Origin: Atherinomorus stipes
Taxonomy: Eukaryota > Chordata > Actinopteri > Atheriniformes > Atherinidae
Reading direction: 5' to 3'
DNA length: 64,000 nt
NCBI GenBank assembly: GCA_023101725.1
Contig: JALJCO010008621.1
Span: 1,161,001-1,225,000 of the forward strand
The translations under genes were made by a program, and so were the position numbers. Below the pieces are notes generated by a model. The model was not told the DNA's origin. It did no database searches and worked only from the letters and a program-made list of their open reading frames with translations. Shown here one piece after another: positions 24,007-39,300 of the stretch. Position 1 is the stretch's first letter. Every line of letters begins with the position of its first letter.

Positions 24007-26684
24007 CTAGGGGTTAACCACACTGCCCCTGCTGTAAACATCAAACTCCTTGAAACGTAGGTAATCTTTCAGCCTGGGAGGAAGAGGAAGGAAGTTGATA
24101 AAAACTGGAGCTCGCAAGCGCAGAAATCTGAAATGCTCCCTTATCCTCAACCGACACAGGTGCTTCAGGCTCCGTGTATTTCCTGTATTAAAAAAAAAAA
24201 AGAGCCAAATAAAGCCAGTTGAGGATGAATGATAGTCTTCATCTTTACTGACAGGTTAAAAAGAAAAGGAAAAACAATTCTTACTTTGAATGTGACAGAT
24301 TTCTGGCCACTGTTTCTGTTCCTGCAAGGTGTCCTTAAGTTTTGGGCAGAAGGAAACGTGGTCAGTATAATCCAACATGATGCGCACTACCTGAGCAGAT
24401 AGGTGCTTGAGCCATGACACCGTTATCACCTCACAGAACTAAAAAGGAACAAAGAAAGAATAGGAAAGAGAAATCTTAAAGGAAAAGCTCCAATCCTCAA
24501 ATCATTGAATTTTCAGACAAGATTGCCTCACCACCATGTCTTTGATGACTGAGGTCGTCCAAGGAGCATAATCATGGGAGTTGTCACCATATGGACAGTC
24601 AAAGCAACGCTTTACATCATAACCATGATTGAGAAGCATTCTCAGCATCACCTCATCTTTGAGGGCATACTGCAGCGCTGATGGAAAGTGAGTGGTGTTG
24701 ATACGGGAGTAGTAGTTGACATTTGCTCCGTATTTCAGCAAGGTGTTAATGAGTTCATAGTTGCCCTGTCTGAGAGCTAACTGCAGACAGTTGATAGGAT
24801 CCTGGTTAACCATTGCTCCAGCCTCCAACAGCAAGCGGGTGCATGGAAGATCATTGTTGGACACAGCAAAAAAGAGGGCAGACCTACGCTCATCATCGTA
24901 GCCCCGGCGCACTTTTGGGTGCAACATGAAGTTTGGATCATAGCCAGCCTTGAGCAGAATCTCCACACAATGGGCATGTCCTCCAGCAGCCGCAGAATGG
25001 AGAGGACTCATGCCACTCTCCTTCACAGCGTGCAGATCAGTCACCGGGACTAAGACTTCCAGTGCCCTGTCAGAGAAGATTAAATGTGAGAGCACGGTAT
25101 TAGCTGAAACTTTGAAAAATGAGAAATCCAACTCAGATGTTCCTTACAGTCTATGTCCATGGTATGCCACGCGGTGAATTGGCAGGTGCCCGCTGTAAAG
25201 GGGAAGGTTGGGATCTGCTCCATGGTCTAGCAGCAAGGAGATTATGTCAGGGTTTCCTGATGCTGCTGCATCAAACAAAACGGTACCCGAGTCTGATTCA
25301 GACCACACATGGGCTCCTACATAATAATAAAGACACAGTAAGAATGTACATTTAACAGCTTATTTACTCTCTTTTTCCCCCCTTGCACTCCTTGCAGCCA
25401 AGTTGTATAAATAAAAAGAGAAGAGCATTTTATGAGCTGATGTTATCTCTAGAAGTTTTAAGGAGCTTTCTTTGACTAAGATGATGAAGCATCTTCAGTC
25501 TGTGTGACTGATGTGCAGAATTTGTTGCACGGTTTATTTTGTATGGTATGACCTTTACTTTTACCAAAGCACACGTGGAAAGGCAAAGGAGGGTTAAATA
25601 ATTTTATTTACCTTTTTGTAACAAAACCTCTACCACATTCAGATGTCCGTTCTGTGCAGCCAGAGCCAGTGGAGTTTTCTTTTTGATGTCAAGTGCATTT
25701 GGATTGGCACCTGACTCTAACAGCAGATACACAAAGTTCTCCAAACCTAAAAAGGCTGACTCATGTAGAGCTGTCCTGTTTAGCGGTCCTGTTTGGTCGA
25801 CATTGGCATTGTAACGAAGCAGAAGCGTGGCCAAGTCATACAGGTCATTCAGAATAGCTTTTAGATGAGGGGCAGGGGGAGAAAAAAGAAGAGTTAGAAA
25901 TATACAGTACTGCATAGCTTTACATTTGTGGAAAATGTATTTTATACCTGCCACTAAAGGAGAATCCTGCTCATCATTCTGGACATGTGGGCTACAACCA
26001 TTCTGCAAGAGGAATGTAGCATTCTCTCTGAGTCCATGGACCACAGTTAGAAAGAGAGGAGTCTCACCCTTCAGAGTGCGACACTGAGCTGCTCCTGGGG
26101 GCGATGCTGCAACCCAAACACCCAGGAGTGATCAACATGTAAAGAATAAAAAGAAAAAAGGAAAATATTTACACTGACACAATTTTTTGCCTTTCCTACC
26201 TGAGAAGATTATCTCTAATATTCTTTTATTCTCTTGAACAGCAGCTTCATGCAGGGGGATCCATCCTCGTTCATCAACTCTGGACAGAGTCTCCGGTTGT
26301 ACTACCAGTCTGTCCAGTGCAACCTCATCACCTTAATATGAAGACAGCTCATCGTATTAGATGTTCGGAAGAACCTCATAATTATCTGAATGAGCTCTGA
26401 GAGGTTAAACAAATGGCTGCTTACCCTCTTTGATGGCTTTGAAAATCTCATCAGGGTCTTCACTGGGTTTCAGATCACTGTTAAGTAATGATACAACATA
26501 AGGAGTTACACAGTGAACAAGAGATACAAAAATGAAAGAAATTTGTTCTAGATTTTAACCTTGGATTTAATCCTTTAAGTTTTCTATACTGAACCAGACT
26601 TTGTTCAATTATGTATTGCGTTGCCTCATCTTCATCCAGATCATCTTCTGACTGATAAAAATCATCTTCTGTTTCTGTGCTCAT
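24007..26684 (-). CDS. asb14: ASB14, ankyrin repeat and SOCS box protein; complete, nine coding exons
   Basis: Probable substrate-recruiting subunit of a Cullin-5/Elongin BC ubiquitin ligase. Coding exons: 26684-26560, 26477-26425, 26331-26200, 26106-25948, 25857-25612, 25316-25148, 25066-24532, 24438-24285, 24182-24007. All are GT-AG and in phase, giving 1,749 nt and 582 residues (human ASB14 about 587). The acidic N-terminus ([20 protein letters not shown]) carries a ubiquitin-interacting-motif-like helix ([16 protein letters not shown]). Ankyrin repeats follow ([93 protein letters not shown]). The C-terminus has the SOCS-box consensus [14 protein letters not shown] and [13 protein letters not shown]15 is the nearest relative; adjacency to dnah12, as in human 3p14, favours ASB14. 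The gene is codirectional with tasor and dnah12. Confidence 0.93.
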
Positions 26685-26699
26685 CTGTTAGTCCAAAAA

Positions 26700-28472
26700 A
26701 GGCAGTGTAGAAGGGTTTGCTATGAGGAGAAGCATCAAAAAGGTAAACAAGACCATTAAAAGTTGAACCTGAGCACTAACATACCAAACACAGTCCCGAC
26801 TACAGCACCAATGCAGTTATTCAGGAAACAGTGACTGTCAATCCTTTATTGACTCTAATATGCACTCTGGATGTAGAATATAACTATTCCAGTTAATCAT
26901 GTGCAGGTGTTTGCAACCAAACCTTTTTAACTTCACATGCATGCCCTAGAGAGAATCAGCAGTATGTCTGTCTCAGCAGGATCAAATTGTGAAGATTCAT
27001 ATCACAGAGATGACTGCTGCCTGTTAGCATTTCAAACATAATAATCTTAAAGTAGCAAAGCAGATGTCAGAAAAAACAAGCCTTTTTACAAAATTATACA
27101 TTCAACAATACAGCATGGACCTTTAAAAGCTATATTACAGTACCATTAGCCCTCAACACTAATGAGTCAACTTCTTAACTTGATCATACATTTCTTCAAG
27201 TTGAGGCATTTACCTTCAGTAAAATGGCTGTAGTCTCTTGATAGTTTTTACACCAGTATAGCCAGCGGGCTCCTCTGTAAACACACACACATACAACTGC
27301 TATTTATAGTTCCTCTACCATAAATATCAGATCACGGGGTCCTTGCACCTAGTTTTGACCTACTAAGTACAGCAACAGCTACCACCAGCTAGTGCATACA
27401 CATACTTGCTAATAACACAGAATCCATTAGCTAAAAATGCACACATACAGTACACACTGGAGCGCTTTGGCAGAAACACTTACCGACAGATAGTACAGTA
27501 TGTGCACATTGTAAAAATATGTCTTGACAATTGCCTGACATGTTGATCATGTCTCCTTGATTACATATGTCCGATGACATATAAATAGATGCTGGATTCT
27601 TGTCACATCATAACTATTCTAGATGTTATTGTCCTTGTTTAAGTTTTTGTAACTTTTATAGACATAATCAGCTTATATTAAATATAAAGGAGACAAGGAG
27701 TGGAAAATATAACCAATGTCACCACAGAAGGAAAGGTAGATGCAGGAAAGTTAAGAGCTGTTCATACTAAAAGGTTTCATTTAAATTTCTAGTTTTCCGC
27801 ATTAACAGTTTTAAGTTTCCCTGATTAATATTCATGATGGCTTTTTTTATTTAGAAAGTCATTTCTAGGAATAATTTCATTTTACAACTTTACTGTTGCA
27901 GAACATGATTGGCTAAGGATTAAAACAAAAACAGCTGTACCTGGCTTAATGCCTGGAGAGGACACTGCTTCTGACACTGTCTGCAAGGCCAGATTCATCC
28001 TCTAAATATCTGAAAAATAAATGGTGTGCACTGGTCTCATTATTATGCACAGCAGATCCACATGAGGAATATGCATGCAAATTGTATGCAGGGACAAAAT
28101 AAGATGCACACATTTCTTGAATGTTTATTAAATGACTCAACAATGGTCCACACTCGTATATATTTTTGTCCTTGAATTAACACAGGAAAATTGAAAAGTG
28201 CCAGTGCTATTCACTTTTGAAAAGTTACAGCATCAAAAGTTCATTTTGTCATTTGTTTTATATTTACCATATTTCATTTTTACATGAAGAAAGCAGTAAC
28301 AAGTGTTGAAGTAGCCACTGGAAAAATACTTAAAAATAGAACCATGAACACTGGTCAAATACAAACATGTTTAATTTTGCACTGTTGAGACATAAACTTT
28401 TAAAATGCATCCGTGTGGATTGTCAAAGGGCCACTTAAAGTGCTGGAGTCTCTTATGGTGTATTAACATGTC
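26700..28472. other. Intergenic region between dnah12 and asb14
   Basis: It contains the asb14 upstream region and the dnah12 3' UTR. A minus-strand AATAAA (plus-strand TTTATT) at 28124-28129 is a reasonable dnah12 poly(A) signal, about 345 bp past the stop. No exon, RNA gene or recognisable mobile element is seen; CA-rich and AT-rich filler elsewhere. Confidence 0.55.
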
Positions 28473-30421
28473 TCAGTCATCAAGCTGGCAGAGCATGGCC
28501 ACACCGCGTTTGATCCAGTGCTGTGGGCTCTGGCTGGTGGGTAACATCATGGAGATGACAAAATTGGTGGAGTGGCCTGTAGTAGAGAGAGTGCCTCTCC
28601 TCTCACTGGTCTTATAGAGAGGGCAATCATACAGTTTCTGAGGTTCCCCAGTGCCTTTCTTTTCAGCTGTTGGTGATAAAATGAATGAATAAATAAATAA
28701 AGATAAGAAAATACAGAGTCAGGAAAAGAAGAAGGAATACTTAGAAATAAAAAAAAAAAAATCTAGTTGAAAGAGATACCTAAAAACACAAATGGTTTAA
28801 ATTGCAAATATTTTTTGGTTTAAAATATTAACACAAGTGTGTAAAATAATACAATACTTGCCAGGTTTTATCCAGATGATGGGCATTGAGTCAAAAAGGA
28901 CTTTGGGGTACTGCTCAGCCAAAACTCCGCTGATGATAAGAAACACAAAAAGTAATCACGCTTGCCTGCATTTCATTTGTGATGGAAGATGTAGTAACAA
29001 TGTCACACTAGAGTAAACACATTTACCATGTCATTACAGGTAAATGCGTGAGATCATGAATTCACTGATACTGTATTGTAGAAAAAAAAAAAAGTTCCTC
29101 ACAAACGCAGTGAGGAATAAAACAGCATCACATAGAAAGTTAAATACATACAAATGCATACTTTTACAAAGCACTCCTGCACTCCTTTCTACATTTTTAA
29201 AGGCAGCCTGTATCCATAAGCACTGCAAAGCCCTGCTTTTAAACTACAGATAGGGACGTGTTCTGCAAACCACATGAGGATGATATAAATAGCAAAGCGA
29301 GAGCAGTGGAGTGACTGCAGGTAAAACCTACTGCAGACCCTCTTCAGTTTGCTCATCAGCCTCATGTGGGTGTGAATGATGCTGTCATCCACCTACTCTT
29401 GCGTTGATAATAGCGGTGGCACTGTGTTTTCCAGTACTTACAATACCACCTGAAGATCAGTAATCATGCTTTTAATTTTGCTATTTGCTGTCTACTTCAT
29501 CTTGCAAATAACCTTCTTATTGTATCTACCTTTCTTTGTCCCATCGAGCACCATCAAGAAACAATCCATTAATGTAGACCCCATCCTCAGGTGCTGTTTT
29601 TGACTTATCAATAGGAAGAACCTGTGAGATAAAATAAAAGTGCAAGTCAGTACACTCTTAGGGCTCTAAGAGCATGTTTGAGTATGGAGCGAAATGGATT
29701 TTAAAGTGCATGTTTTCAGACCTCAAAATCAAAGCCTAACAAGTCAATGGGGACATGGTACTTCCTGGCATAGTTCTGCATAGCCCCAGTCAGGAAGGCT
29801 TGTGTGAAGAAGAAGCCAGACAACCAGAACACGTTGGGCTTTGTGGTATCATACCAAACCTACGGTCACACAATGTAAAAGTAAAAATATAAGAGAAGTG
29901 GAAAAACTCAACTTGCATGTCCTGCCAGACCAGTGGTATACAGTACATACTGTTTAAATGAAATCATTATTTAAAAATCTGAACAGTCTTACCTGTAAAA
30001 AGTTTAGCCTTGAGAGAAAATCAGTTACGTAACTCCCCAGAGGCTTGAGGCTTGGGTAAGAACGCTTGGCCCATTTCTCTGGAACCTTGCCCACAATCAA
30101 ACTGCCTGCAACAGCCTCCAGCTCTGAATCCATCACCACCAAGCCTTTAATGGCTTTCAACAGGTTCTGCAGACTCAGGCGTATTGTACTACACAACCTA
30201 GCAGGGGGAAAAACAGCAGTTGAGATGTACAGAATGATTGGTGATTATGGTTTAATGTTTGTCATTGATCTATTTGTTCATACGTATTGTAGCGCTCCAT
30301 CTCTTGGACAAGAACAGTGTTCATACTTTCTTCATAAAGCACAGGGAACTTCAAGAGAGCTGCTTCCGTGTCGAAATCAGATGGAAGCTGGGGCAATTAG
30401 CAAATGTGCAAGTCAGAAAAA

Positions 30422-30506
<85 letters not shown>

Positions 30507-33301
30507 TTACTGGCCACTTTATTTGGTACACCTGTCCAACTGCTCGTAAACACAAAATTCTAATCAGCCAATCACATGGCAGCAACTCAATGCATTTAGG
30601 CATCTAGACATGGTCAAGACCATCTGCTGCAGTTCAAACTGAGCATCAGAATGGGGAAGAAAGGTGATTTAAGTGACTTTGAACGTGGCATGGTTGTTGG
30701 TGCCAGACAGGCTGGTCTGAGTATTTCAGAAACTGCTGATCTACTGGGATTTCCATGCACAACCATCTCTAGTGTTTACAGAGAATGGTCTGAAGAAGAG
30801 AAAATATCCAGTGAGCAGCAGTTCTGTGGGCGCAAATGCCTCGTTGATGCCAGAGGTCAGAGGAGACTGACCAGACTGATTCGAGTTGATAGGAAAGCAA
30901 CAGGTGTGGGGGAGATTTTCTTGGCTTACTTTGGGCCCTTCAGTACCAGCGTGGAATGGTTTAACCACCACAGCCTACCTGAGTATTGTTGCTGACCATG
31001 TCCATCCCTTTATGACCACAGTGTAGCATCTTCTGATGGCTACTTCCAGCAGGATAATGCACCATGTCACAAAGCGTGAATTATCTCAGACTGGTTCCTT
31101 GAACATGACGATGAGTTCACTGTACTCCAATGGCCTCCAGATCTCAATCCAACAGATCCCAACAATTGGATCCCAACAGAGCAGCTTTGGGATGTGGTGG
31201 AACATTCCAGGTTTTTTCATCATGGATGTCCAGCCAATAAATCCGCAGCAACTGCGTGATGCTATCTTGTCAATATGGAGCAAAATCTCAGAGGAATGTT
31301 TTCAGTACCTCGTTGGATCTATGCCCTGAAGGATTATTGCAGTTCTGAAGGCAAAAGGGGTCCAACCCGGTACTACTAAGGCATACGTAATAAAGTGGCC
31401 GGTGAGTGTATATATATGGTACTCAGTCAATGCCATTCTCCACTGAAGAACAATGTTTAAATCTTTTCCTTTACATGTTTTTTTCTATATATTACATTAT
31501 CTGAATATAATGTATTGTTTCCATTCTTGGATATTTTTTGAAAAAATGGGAATCAATTTCATAGTTGTTTAGAGCCTTCACTGAAGATCACAGACAACCT
31601 ACAGTCCTCAAAATTATTCATACCCTCTAATTAAAGAAAAAGGCTAAATTTACAACAGGAACTCAAATAGCAAAAATTAAAGAGACTGATAATAAATAAT
31701 AATGGACAAAATTATAGTTTAGTTAAATAAATATTGCTTTTGAATTGTGATTGGAAACAATAATAATAAAAAACAAACAAACAAAACTGTCCCAGACACA
31801 TTTAAGCATCTGTCCCATGAACAGCAGACCAAAATACCTGTCAACAGGTGTAGAAGTCTTTTTGAACATTAGAGAAAACACCTGATTGCAGTGATTGCCT
31901 CAAGTGTTGCTAAACAAAATTTTAGCTTTGGAGCCCCATCACACTTGTTTATTTGTTTTATATTTTTATTTTTTTTTTTTTGTTTGTTTTTTTTTTCAAA
32001 ATCAATATCATGATTTTCATAGAATTTTGTTTATTACTTTTGTCAGTTTCATCCAATTTCATTGACAGTTGATTTCTATCCATCTTTAATTTGAGGGTAT
32101 AATTTTGAGGGCGACTGTACACTATTGAGATATTACATCTGAACTTACAGTGTCATGAGTAACTAATATCACCAATGTTGGCACCATGCCACTAATAAAT
32201 CTAAAACTTTTTAAAATAAAAAAAAGCTCAATAAAGTGGAGATTTAATTAATTTATACCTTTATAAGGATGTCATTTGCAATGTCATACAGGGTGTTGTC
32301 ACTCCCAGAACTGGCCCCTCCTTTAGCTCCTCCACCCTGAGTGAGTAGCAGTGAATCAAACAGAAGTTTTGTCTGCTGCAAATCTTTGGAAATGTCCACA
32401 TTTTCATGCATCCCAAAAACCTCTGGATGCTGGGTCAATGGAAGATTCTAGGAGTGAACAAAGATATCATCACTCAACTAAAAGTCATTATTTAGAGAAA
32501 GAAAAACACATTACCTCTCAAAAGGTGGGTACCTTGATAAACACAATGTAGTCTTCATAGCTCGATTTACTTGGAGCAAAGTATTCACCACTGGGTGAGA
32601 AAGGGTAGCAAAATGCGTCAATGATGTCCTTGTTGTAGAAGTCAGCCAAGATAGTCAATAGGAGACGCCTGTCCCAGTCATCGGTCACACGGCCACCATA
32701 GTTACACTCGCCTGTCAGATACGTTATGGCCTCCAAGGGAACCTCATCATATTCATTTATAAACAGCTAAAGAGGAAAGAAATTTGGTGCATTTTAGATT
32801 TCCTGATAGTGGAAATCCAACAAGTGAGACTCAGCTTAAATACCTGGAGTTGTCTGATGCTTATGCGGAGGTCTGACTCATTGAAGCCATAAGGAATATT
32901 CCAGCCCAGTGGACCAAACTTTTTCCTCTCTTGAACAAGAGCGTGGAAGAAGCACAGTCCATAGAGGAGTTTTTCCCAAGTCTAGTACAGAAATCCAAGA
33001 GTTAGAGAATGTCTTCTATTAAATGTATCAATTTCATTGATAAGTGTGCACATTACTCACAAACTCCTTATTGAGGCAGTTTTTGAAAAAGTTTTGGTCA
33101 GAAATAGGATCTGACAAGTAAGACTGGAGAAGGTTCAGGCGGAGTCCTGTTGGGGGCTCATTTGTCATTTTTACTCCATTCTGCAGGATGGTCACTGGAA
33201 ACTGATTACAAAGATGTGAAATAGTGTATATATACTGCATATGATTACAATATGAATGAATGAAATGAAAAATACTTTATTCATCCCAGAAGGGAAATTC
33301 A

Positions 33302-33369
<68 letters not shown>

Positions 33370-36300
33370 ATTATTATATTATTATATTGTATATATTGTA
33401 TATTATTATTGTTATATTATATTGTATAATAATATTAAATTATTATATATATTATACATAATATACAAAGTATAATCAGATTAAAGCTCTAACTGCTTTA
33501 AGCATTTATTAATGACCATGTTCTGAAAGAAGAGCACAGTGTTTTACCATGGATGAAGGGTAACTTGTGAGCCAGAGGCGGAAGTCTTGGTGGCATGTTG
33601 CAAGACAGAAGTCCTCACAGATTTTCTCAAGTGTTGACATCCATGAAACGGCCAGGTGACAGTTCTGCAAACACACCCATGTCCCCTTCTGCATGGCTGT
33701 GGAAATCATCTTAGCAGCAATAGGCCCCTGGCCCTGACCCAGAGAGATGGACTGGAATTTTGACCCACTCATTTTCTTGTCACTTGCAAATTTGAACAAG
33801 CCTGCAGAGAGACATTGTTCATTTTAAAGATTTTCAGACGTAGCATTGCCAATCAGTCATTCAGTCATTGGTAAGGAAAGACTTACTAGCCATGGGATCA
33901 GCTCCCGGAGAAAGCACAAACACAAGTGGGACGGTGGAGTCAGAATCCAGGTAGCTCTTACTCAGATCAAAGGGTGGAGGCTGGACAAATTTCTTCCCCA
34001 GTTTGCCCATCACATATTTAGTCACAGCTGGAACTATCTTATCAGGCCTGAGACAGCGCACAATGATCATCTTCTGCAGGTCATTGAGTTGGTCACACCA
34101 TGGTGCAGGCAGAGCAACATTACATGGCTCTTTGCCATCATAAATAGGCTTGAAGTCTTCTGGTCTCTTGATAAAGGCCTCTCTGGGAATTAGATAGCAG
34201 TTCAACCCACCGTTAAAAAAAAAATTCATAATAATAAACAGGACTAGGGAAATAAATATGGATAGTAATAATTAGTTTTGCTTGAGTGATTAATGCTTTT
34301 TTACTTTATTCCTTGTAAGCCTGGTAGTTCACTGGCTCTACAGATTTCATCCCAGCTCTTGTCCTGTAGCCAGCTTGGGTCTGGGTTAGCAGTATTGTTC
34401 TGCAGGCCCACTCCCCCAGTTAGTAAGAACATGAAGTCTGAGAATTCAATCTCCTCCTTTGCTCTGGAAAGATACATCAATAGATCGAAAAATACACAAA
34501 TAAAAATCAACATAAAACATTTCAGATGGGCATGTGAGTAAAAGCTGAAATAGCTTCGACTTACAGGAGCAAATTGCAACACAGAAGGAAGGAGAAGAGG
34601 AGTTTATCTTTCTCAAAGAGAGAACGACAGACGTTGCAGTACAGGTTATAGGTGAAGCGATCAATAAGGAATTGAAGCCTCCTCTCCAGAATCTTGGACT
34701 TGATGCTAATAAATTAAAAACAAAGCACAAGAAGCTTCAAATTAACACAGACCTTTGTTTTACCCCTTGGAATTTAAAACCAAATAAACTGACTTGTAGG
34801 TTTTATTCAAAGTATGAAGAACAATGTTTTCTAAACAAACACATGGTCCTAACAGATTTTTTTTCTGTGCACTTCCCTTGGTGTAACACTGCAAAATACA
34901 ATTCATGTGCATGACTCACCTGTCCTGTATAGATTTAATGTACAGGTTAACAAACCAGCTGAGAGAGTATTGGTACATTGGGTCTATGTTGGTCAGATCA
35001 GCAATACTGAAGAACAGGATGGATGAGTGCTTAGCAACAGGTCTGTACCCCTCTCTTGACTCAGCTATCTTGATCTCTGTCTTCTCTGCAATCTTGGGAA
35101 ATGTCACAATCAGATGGTTAGATCGGCATAACTCACCAAATTCCCAGTCCAGGTTGGAGTTTTTGTACAGTTTATACCTGCTGTTTTTTGGTTATCTCAT
35201 TGGACATGATCTTTGCAGAGTCTAAGATCTGAATGGCACTTTCATCTTCCAGTATATTTCCCTCAGAAGACTGCAGAGTTTCAAGGATATTGTCTTCAAT
35301 TTCTTTTAACTGCCTCTTATTGTCAGCTGACTGCAGGATCAGGGCATTTCTCTCTTCTTCTAGTTCTGGCCTGCAGAACACACAGCAGAAACATGTAAGA
35401 GAATAAACAAGAGTAATGCATTTCAGGTATTTGATACCTTACAGAGGTAAGGTATCAGAAAGCCAGAGGTGTCAGAAAGCCAAAGTGGCCATTTTATACT
35501 ACCTCTCCTTTGCAACCACAATCCCTAGCAGCTGATCCTCTAACCCCTCAGGTGTGATCATGAAATTGAGTAAGGACACTTTGGTGGCCAGTTCTGGGAG
35601 GTAGTGTGGGTTCCTGAGCTTGGTGGTGATGTAGAAACGGAAATCATAGGAGTATTCAATTACACTCTCACCAAGCCTGATGCAATCAACACCACCTGTG
35701 TAAAAACAAAGGTTTGTCAAATGAAATTACTGCTATTCATTACAGGGGATCCTTTGGCAGTCATTTCAAATTTACTGTACCTTGTTTGAAGGTTTGTTTA
35801 AGCAGAAGTGGTTCTAGAGAAGGATCCAGCTCTTCCCCTACATTTTCCAGCAGCAAGGGTGTTCCAAATTGAATTGAATTTTCTAAAGTTCTCATATAGT
35901 CCCCATCTGTTAACTTGATGACACTCAGGTTGTTATCTTTTTCTGAATTCTTTACCCACTTGTTGGCTTGACCCTGAGGATCAATCATCAACGGCCTACA
36001 AGAATGAACATGTTAAGGACTAATTGGAATAAATGTCTTCTTTAGGTTTAAAATTACACTAAATGCTCTTTTTTTCTTCTTTTTTTTTAACAAAAGTTCA
36101 GTGCAAAAATTTTTTTACCAACATTTCCACAAGTGTTTATGAGATACACACTCACCATCTACGTGAATTACTGACAATGACACCATTGTCAACAGAAAAA
36201 GAGTCGCTGGGAAGGCCTGCAATGTTCCAAGCCCTGATCTTAATTGGATCTCCCAAGGTCTTACTGAGTGAGAAGTCATCTGATGATGATATATTTCTGG

Positions 36301-39300
36301 ACTGGAGATATTCAGGAAAAAGAAAAAAAAATCAGAAAAGATAAGATAAGATAAGATAAGATAAGATAAGATAAGATAAGATAAGATAAGATAAGATAAG
36401 ATAAGATTTGTATCATAGCAGGGAAATTTAAATGTCTAATCAGCTCCAGAGGAATAGTACATCGTTAAAAAACAACAAAAAAAAAACAACTGAATAGTAG
36501 AAAAGCAACAACACAGTGCAACTCAGGAGTGAAACAAAGACTCTAAAGGAATTCTATACAATACAGTATAAACATGTTATACAAATAAAATAGCTTAAAC
36601 TGTTGAATTTTTTTTTTTTTTGTAAAAAATATTTCAAAATGTCAAAGAACTAAGAACGCAAAAAGGATTAGAGGTGGCATTTTACTTGGCAGAGTTTGGT
36701 CCATAACTGAGTGCAGTTCTGTCTGAAGCCAGCAGTGAAAGCCCCCAGGTAGGCAATGACACCGGCAGAGATAAGAACGTCTCCAGTCAAATTATCATAA
36801 GTGTTCTGCAGGTCATCTGCAGCTTTTGACCATCTAAGGGCAGAATTTAATTTGATCAGTGGTATGCTTTTATGCTTGCATTACATAAAAAAAGCCAACG
36901 ACAACATTTTTGAGCCTCATTGTCACCTGGTCTTCTCTCCACCCAGACCACCAATAAGCTTTTCAGCCCTTTCCAGCTTCTTGGCACACAAATCCACTTG
37001 GAACTCTAGCTGGGCCTTCTCCTTTGTCTTGTCCTCAAAGGTTTTCTGAAGCGCAGCCAAGCGGTCCTCCACTTCCTTCAGCTCAGCTGTTTTCTGGTCC
37101 AGAAGGGCCTTGGTATCAGCAAGGGACTTCTGGGCTTCTAAAAGTTTAGCTTTCTTTGGAGCCACAACCTAAAACCAAAGACATTATAATTTTTAAATTG
37201 GCTGAGCATGATGAAGGAGTGGGAAGACGGAGGGAGTGGGATCCAGAAACACTGCACCTTTGCCACCCTGTCATAAGCCTCCATCCCTTTGATCCACTTG
37301 CACAGCCCCTCTGCTGCAGAGGAAGCCTTAGCCACTTTGCTGGGATCAAAGTCAGGATTAATCATGTACTCACTACGGATTTTTTGCATCACATGGACCT
37401 GTAATCCAGATGTAGACAAGTTAGTTAAGACTAAATTTTTTTTTACCCCTCTTCAAATCAGAGAAATAATTATTTTGATACTTACAGGAATATTGTCTTT
37501 ATCATATTCTTTCAGATCTCGTAAAAAGTTTAGATCCCCCAGAAGCTTCTTGCTTGGACCCCAGTAGTCAAATACCTAGATGACAAAGATAATTACATGG
37601 CAATATGTTTTAAGAGTTCACAGTGAAAAGATTGTCATTGAAAGATGTTTTTATGCTCAGTCTAACCTTTTTTCCAGTCCCAGCTGGGTCAGCTATCTTA
37701 TCTGGCTTAATCTCTTTCATTACACATACAGCTGCCATCACCAGCTTCACCCCTGAAGGGGGATTTTTCATTGACTTCACAATTGTGACATCAGAGGGCT
37801 GAAATGACATGAAAAGCTTTACTTGCTTGAGTGTCTAAACAGCAATGACCCAAATGGGAAAATTTGTACCAAAAAGCAACTCAGCTAAGAGGAGCTTACA
37901 TTCAACGTCTTCAAAGCAGAGAGAGCAGCCTCCAGAGCGGGGATGGCTTCAGCCAAGTCACTCTCACATTCATTGTTCAGAGCCTGAGCCTCTTCGGCTT
38001 TTATAATTGCTGCCTCTTCATCAACACGCACAATTTTACTTTTTGCTTCCACCTCCACAGATTCCTCTTCAATCACCTGAAAAGCATTATATGACTAAAC
38101 TACACTTCAGGGTTGCAGAGGTTAAATAAATATGTGACATGCATTCACCTTCATCATTTTGGTGTTGTCAACTTTTGCCTGCTCCAGTTTGGGTTGTAGG
38201 TCTATCAGCTCCTGTTTCATCTCAGCAACCTACAGGGAGACATTGTTAAAATAACTTATAAAAAAAGCTTACCTTTTTAAAGGCAAAATTATACAGAAAA
38301 AGCAAAACAAGACTGATACTGTTAAATGGTACTTCACATACCTGCAATTCAGCAAAGGCTAGTTTATCCAGACCATTGGTATACCTTAATTTTGCCTTCA
38401 TCACAGTATCTCTTTTCTGAGTGAGTAGCTGACGGAAAGCTGCAATCAGCTCTAGGTAAGATGTGGGCGTCACATAGTTATGACGACCTAGCTCAGAAAG
38501 GAATCTGCAATGAAAACATCAGTGTTACTACACATCTATTTATTTATTTCTCCTTTCAATATGGAAATTTCAGATAAGCATCTCAAACCTTTCTGACAGC
38601 TGTTTTGCCGAGGTGTGGAATGTTTTGCAGATGGGTATGACCTCCTGTCTCTCATTTTCACTCATCTCCAGTGTCTCCAAGAAGGTGTTAGCTACTCGCT
38701 CAAGAGCTTCCTCGGGCCATGGCTGTGCCATGGGCACAAAGAGTGAAAAGATAAATAAACAGGAACAAAGATAAAGAAATTACTCCTGAACCCATTGATA
38801 AACCTTTGTGTCAAATGTTCTCCCCAGATATTAGTAAATAAGTGATTCCTTTTGTTCACAAGTACCTGATACCAATCAATGGTGCAGCAGTTAATAAGGG
38901 ATGGAAATTGGCGTAAACGATTTCGAAAGGCATTTCCAATGGGGCTGAAGGCCACAACACTGTGCAGGTTCTCTCTACAGCGTGCCACAAAGAAGGCAAA
39001 CAGAGCCAAAGGGCTCAACTCCAAATTCTTATTACCACCCTGGGCAATAGGTCGTATTGTCTGGGGAAAAAATAAAAAGGAATGAAGAGGTAATAATATT
39101 AGATATAATGCAAAATATTCTTTATACTAGAAACAAATTGGCATGTATGAATTCTTAACGACCTACCTCCATGATCGCTTGTTTTTCATCAATAGCAAAC
39201 AGATTTGGTACTTCTCCTGTATTCAAGACACTGTCCACATCTTCCAGAAAAGCCTCGTCTTTAATCTGTGTGTCAGTGATTAAGAACACAGTCTTCTGTC

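Noticed and set aside
30404..30607. Open frames rich in Tyr-Ile and Thr-His around 30.4 kb
   Set aside because: They are translations of the (TA)n(CA)n microsatellite.
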